From Bacteroidales bacterium (GTDB lineage Bacteria > Bacteroidota > Bacteroidia > Bacteroidales > Bacteroidaceae), in the NCBI GenBank assembly GCA_015060865.1, contig SUXS01000016.1:1-64000 (forward strand): a stretch of 64,000 nucleotides of DNA, in the 5' to 3' direction. The notes beneath the pieces are model-generated. The model saw only the letters and a list, made by a program, of their open reading frames with translations. It searched no databases and was not told the origin of the DNA. Position numbers and translations under genes: made by a program. The first letter of the stretch is position 1, and each line of letters starts with the position of its first letter. This document shows, piece after piece, positions 62,569 through 64,000 of the stretch.

Positions 62569-63783
62569 ATGAGGCAGATAATAAACCATTTCACCGACAA
62601 CGACCTCTACACCTTCACCTGCATGTACTATGTGCTGCAGAAGTATCCCCGTGCCGAGACCGAGTATAGCTTCTTTGACCGCAACCGCACTTGCTACCCT
62701 AAGGGCTTCGACGCCCTGCTGCGCGAGCAGCTCGAGCACTTGGCCGAGGTCACCATCACCGATGAGGAGCGCGAGTATATGACCAGCGCCTTCCCCTTCC
62801 TGCCCTATTGGTTTATCAATGTCTTCCTCCGCGGCTTCCGCTTCAACCCCACAGAGCTCACCATCACACAGGACGAGGAGGGGCATCTCGACATCAGCGT
62901 CAGGGGCAAGTGGTGGAGCACCATCATCTGGGAGATGCCCATCCTGGCCACCATATCGGAGCTGATGCACATACTCAATGGCGATGCCGAGAAATACGAT
63001 GCCGATGCCGAGTATGCCAAGAGCTTCGACAAGGGGTGTCAGATATGGCGTGGCGGACTCACCCTGGGCGATATGGGTACGCGTCGCCGCTTCTCCTTTG
63101 CCCATCAGGAGCGCGTCATCGATGCTCTGATGCAATCGTACCGCGAGGTGAAGGACGAGACTGGCGGACAGTGCGGTCGCTTCACCGGCACATCGAACGT
63201 CTACTTTGCCATGAAGAAGGGCATCCCCTGCTTGGGTACCATGAGCCACCAGTGCATCTCGTTCGAGGAGATCGTGAGCGGCGTCTTCGAATGCAACTAC
63301 AACGTGATGAACAAATGGTCCGAGGTGTACGACGGCAACGTGGGCATCTTCCTCTACGACTGCTTTGGCGACCGCGTCTTCTTCAATAACCTTTCCAAGC
63401 GCATGGCCATGACCTTCAGCGGCCTACGCATCGACAGTGGCCGCGAGGAGGAGCAGGTAGACCTCATCGTCGAGAAATACAAGCAGCTGGGCATCGACCC
63501 CATGACCAAGCAGGCCGTTTTCAGCAACGGACTCGACATTGCCCGCGCCATCGAGATACACCGCTACTGCGAGGGCAAGATTGTCGACAGCTACGGTGTG
63601 GGCACCTTCCTCACCTGCGACGTCATCGGCTGCTCGCCCATGAACATCGTCATCAAGCTCGTGCGTGGCCGCATCACCGAGTCGCGCGAATGGCACCCCT
63701 GCGTGAAGCTCTCGTGCGACAAAGGCAAGACCCTGGGCGACAAGCAGAAGTGCGATTACCTCGTGTCGGTGCTGAACAGATGA
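62569..63783 (+). CDS. pncB: Nicotinate phosphoribosyltransferase
   Basis: A 404-residue enzyme of NAD salvage that joins nicotinic acid to PRPP, with ATP hydrolysis. N-terminal MRQIINHFTDNDLYTFTCMYYVL is typical. So are FDRNRTCYPKGFDALL, the RGKWWSTIIWEMPILATISEL segment, FSFAHQERVIDALM, FTGTSNVYFAMKKGIPCLGTMSHQ (His near the active site) and ALRIDSG-like FSGLRIDSGREE. ATG 62569 fits the family start; the -7 box lies just upstream. Its stop is 7 bases from the convergent LuxR-type gene. Confidence 0.94.
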   Translation: MRQIINHFTDNDLYTFTCMYYVLQKYPRAETEYSFFDRNRTCYPKGFDALLREQLEHLAEVTITDEEREYMTSAFPFLPYWFINVFLRGFRFNPTELTITQDEEGHLDISVRGKWWSTIIWEMPILATISELMHILNGDAEKYDADAEYAKSFDKGCQIWRGGLTLGDMGTRRRFSFAHQERVIDALMQSYREVKDETGGQCGRFTGTSNVYFAMKKGIPCLGTMSHQCISFEEIVSGVFECNYNVMNKWSEVYDGNVGIFLYDCFGDRVFFNNLSKRMAMTFSGLRIDSGREEEQVDLIVEKYKQLGIDPMTKQAVFSNGLDIARAIEIHRYCEGKIVDSYGVGTFLTCDVIGCSPMNIVIKLVRGRITESREWHPCVKLSCDKGKTLGDKQKCDYLVSVLNR

Positions 63784-63790
63784 TCCACCC

Positions 63791-64000
63791 TCACTGCTGT
63801 ATGTCCTCGATGCGGACGAGCTTGTTGGCGATGGCGTAGATGATGAGGCCGGCGGTGCTGTGTATCTGCAGCTTCTGCGATATGTTGCGGCGGTGGGTGG
63901 CCACGGTGTGCACCGAGAGGCAGAGGGCGTCGGCAATCTCTTTGTTGCTCAACCCTTTGGTGATGCTGATGAGGATGTCCTTCTCGCGGTCGCTCAGGAG
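63791..64000 (-). CDS. LuxR-type HTH regulator, C-terminal fragment
   Basis: The minus strand is open from the window edge to TGA at 63791-63793, giving 69 residues: LLSDREKDILISITKGLSNKEIADALCLSVHTVATHRRNISQKLQIHS (extent 1-48) and a short end. This is a complete LuxR (GerE) HTH with the conserved RE, GLSNKEIA and TVATHRRNI. It is the C-terminus of a NarL/FixJ-type response regulator or similar protein whose sensor part lies beyond the window. Confidence 0.88.
   Translation of the reverse strand, partial: LLSDREKDILISITKGLSNKEIADALCLSVHTVATHRRNISQKLQIHSTAGLIIYAIANKLVRIEDIQQ

Noticed and set aside
1-64000. CRISPR arrays, integrases or complete insertion sequences
   Set aside because: I found no regularly spaced repeat-spacer arrays, no cas genes, and no transposase or integrase reading frames. 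The tandem repeats seen (22-bp and 33-bp periods) have no unique spacers.

Overview
This 64-kb window comes from a chromosome of the order Bacteroidales, most likely a Prevotellaceae- or Bacteroides-like gut or oral anaerobe. More than twenty starts are preceded by the Bacteroidetes -7 box (TAnnTTTGY). Two tRNA genes match the order, and one large surface protein carries a type IX secretion (T9SS) C-terminal domain. Many secreted proteins, an M60-like mucinase, a GH2 beta-galactosidase and a FucP-type sugar transporter point to a host-glycan user. Only the order is well supported.

Layout. 1-2.4 kb: the tail of an unidentified protein, a DUF1573 protein, a small lipoprotein and nagB. 2.6-9 kb (minus strand): a 1187-residue secreted protein, then a NahK-like kinase and a FucP-like permease. 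9-11.2 kb: prmC, recX and comF. 11.2-14 kb: an unusual fusion of an Lnb/DUF4105 protein to a degenerate alkaline-phosphatase-fold domain. 14.3-19.3 kb: tRNA-Gln, then rsfS-ftsH-cdsA and a BspA-like LRR lipoprotein. 19.4-22.7 kb: GH2 and an aspartate-dehydrogenase-like protein. 22.8-29.7 kb (minus): an RND efflux operon in the order tetR, tolC-like, adaptor, pump, P-II-like protein. 30-36.6 kb (minus): an MG2-like protein and the M60-like protease. 36.7-44 kb: tadA, a thioesterase, an MmcQ protein, a biotin ligase, tRNA-Leu, nhaC, a DUF5715 protein, trmB and an Mrp ATPase. 44-49.3 kb (minus): the T9SS cargo protein and pspC-argC-argD. 49.4-50.3 kb: an AraC regulator.

50.5-57.5 kb is an accessory island. 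It begins with a promoter-linked tRNA-like element. It then holds a RhuM-Fic protein, a polyvalent-protein-type kinase flanked by twin 65-bp hairpin repeats, and a three-gene operon ending in a small caspase/CHAT-like protease. Next come a strong 123-nt RNA-like fold, a BRO/DinD-like protein, and a Fic protein with an HTH and a palindromic operator candidate. The island's content (Fic, kinase, protease, phage-type regulators) suggests conflict or defence functions, but no complete known defence system is recognisable. 57.9-64 kb: a P-type Ca2+ ATPase, a truncated ECF sigma remnant, an AAA/DUF4143 ATPase behind three 16-bp repeats phased at exactly 33 bp, pncB, and the end of a LuxR-type regulator.

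Intergenic DNA carries families of A/T-rich GAATT-type repeats and GTCATCCTGA-type palindromic repeats. Two repeat-like segments appear captured in frame inside trmB and the P-type ATPase. Starts given here were often moved downstream of the first possible codon because a -7 box lies over or after the upstream candidate.
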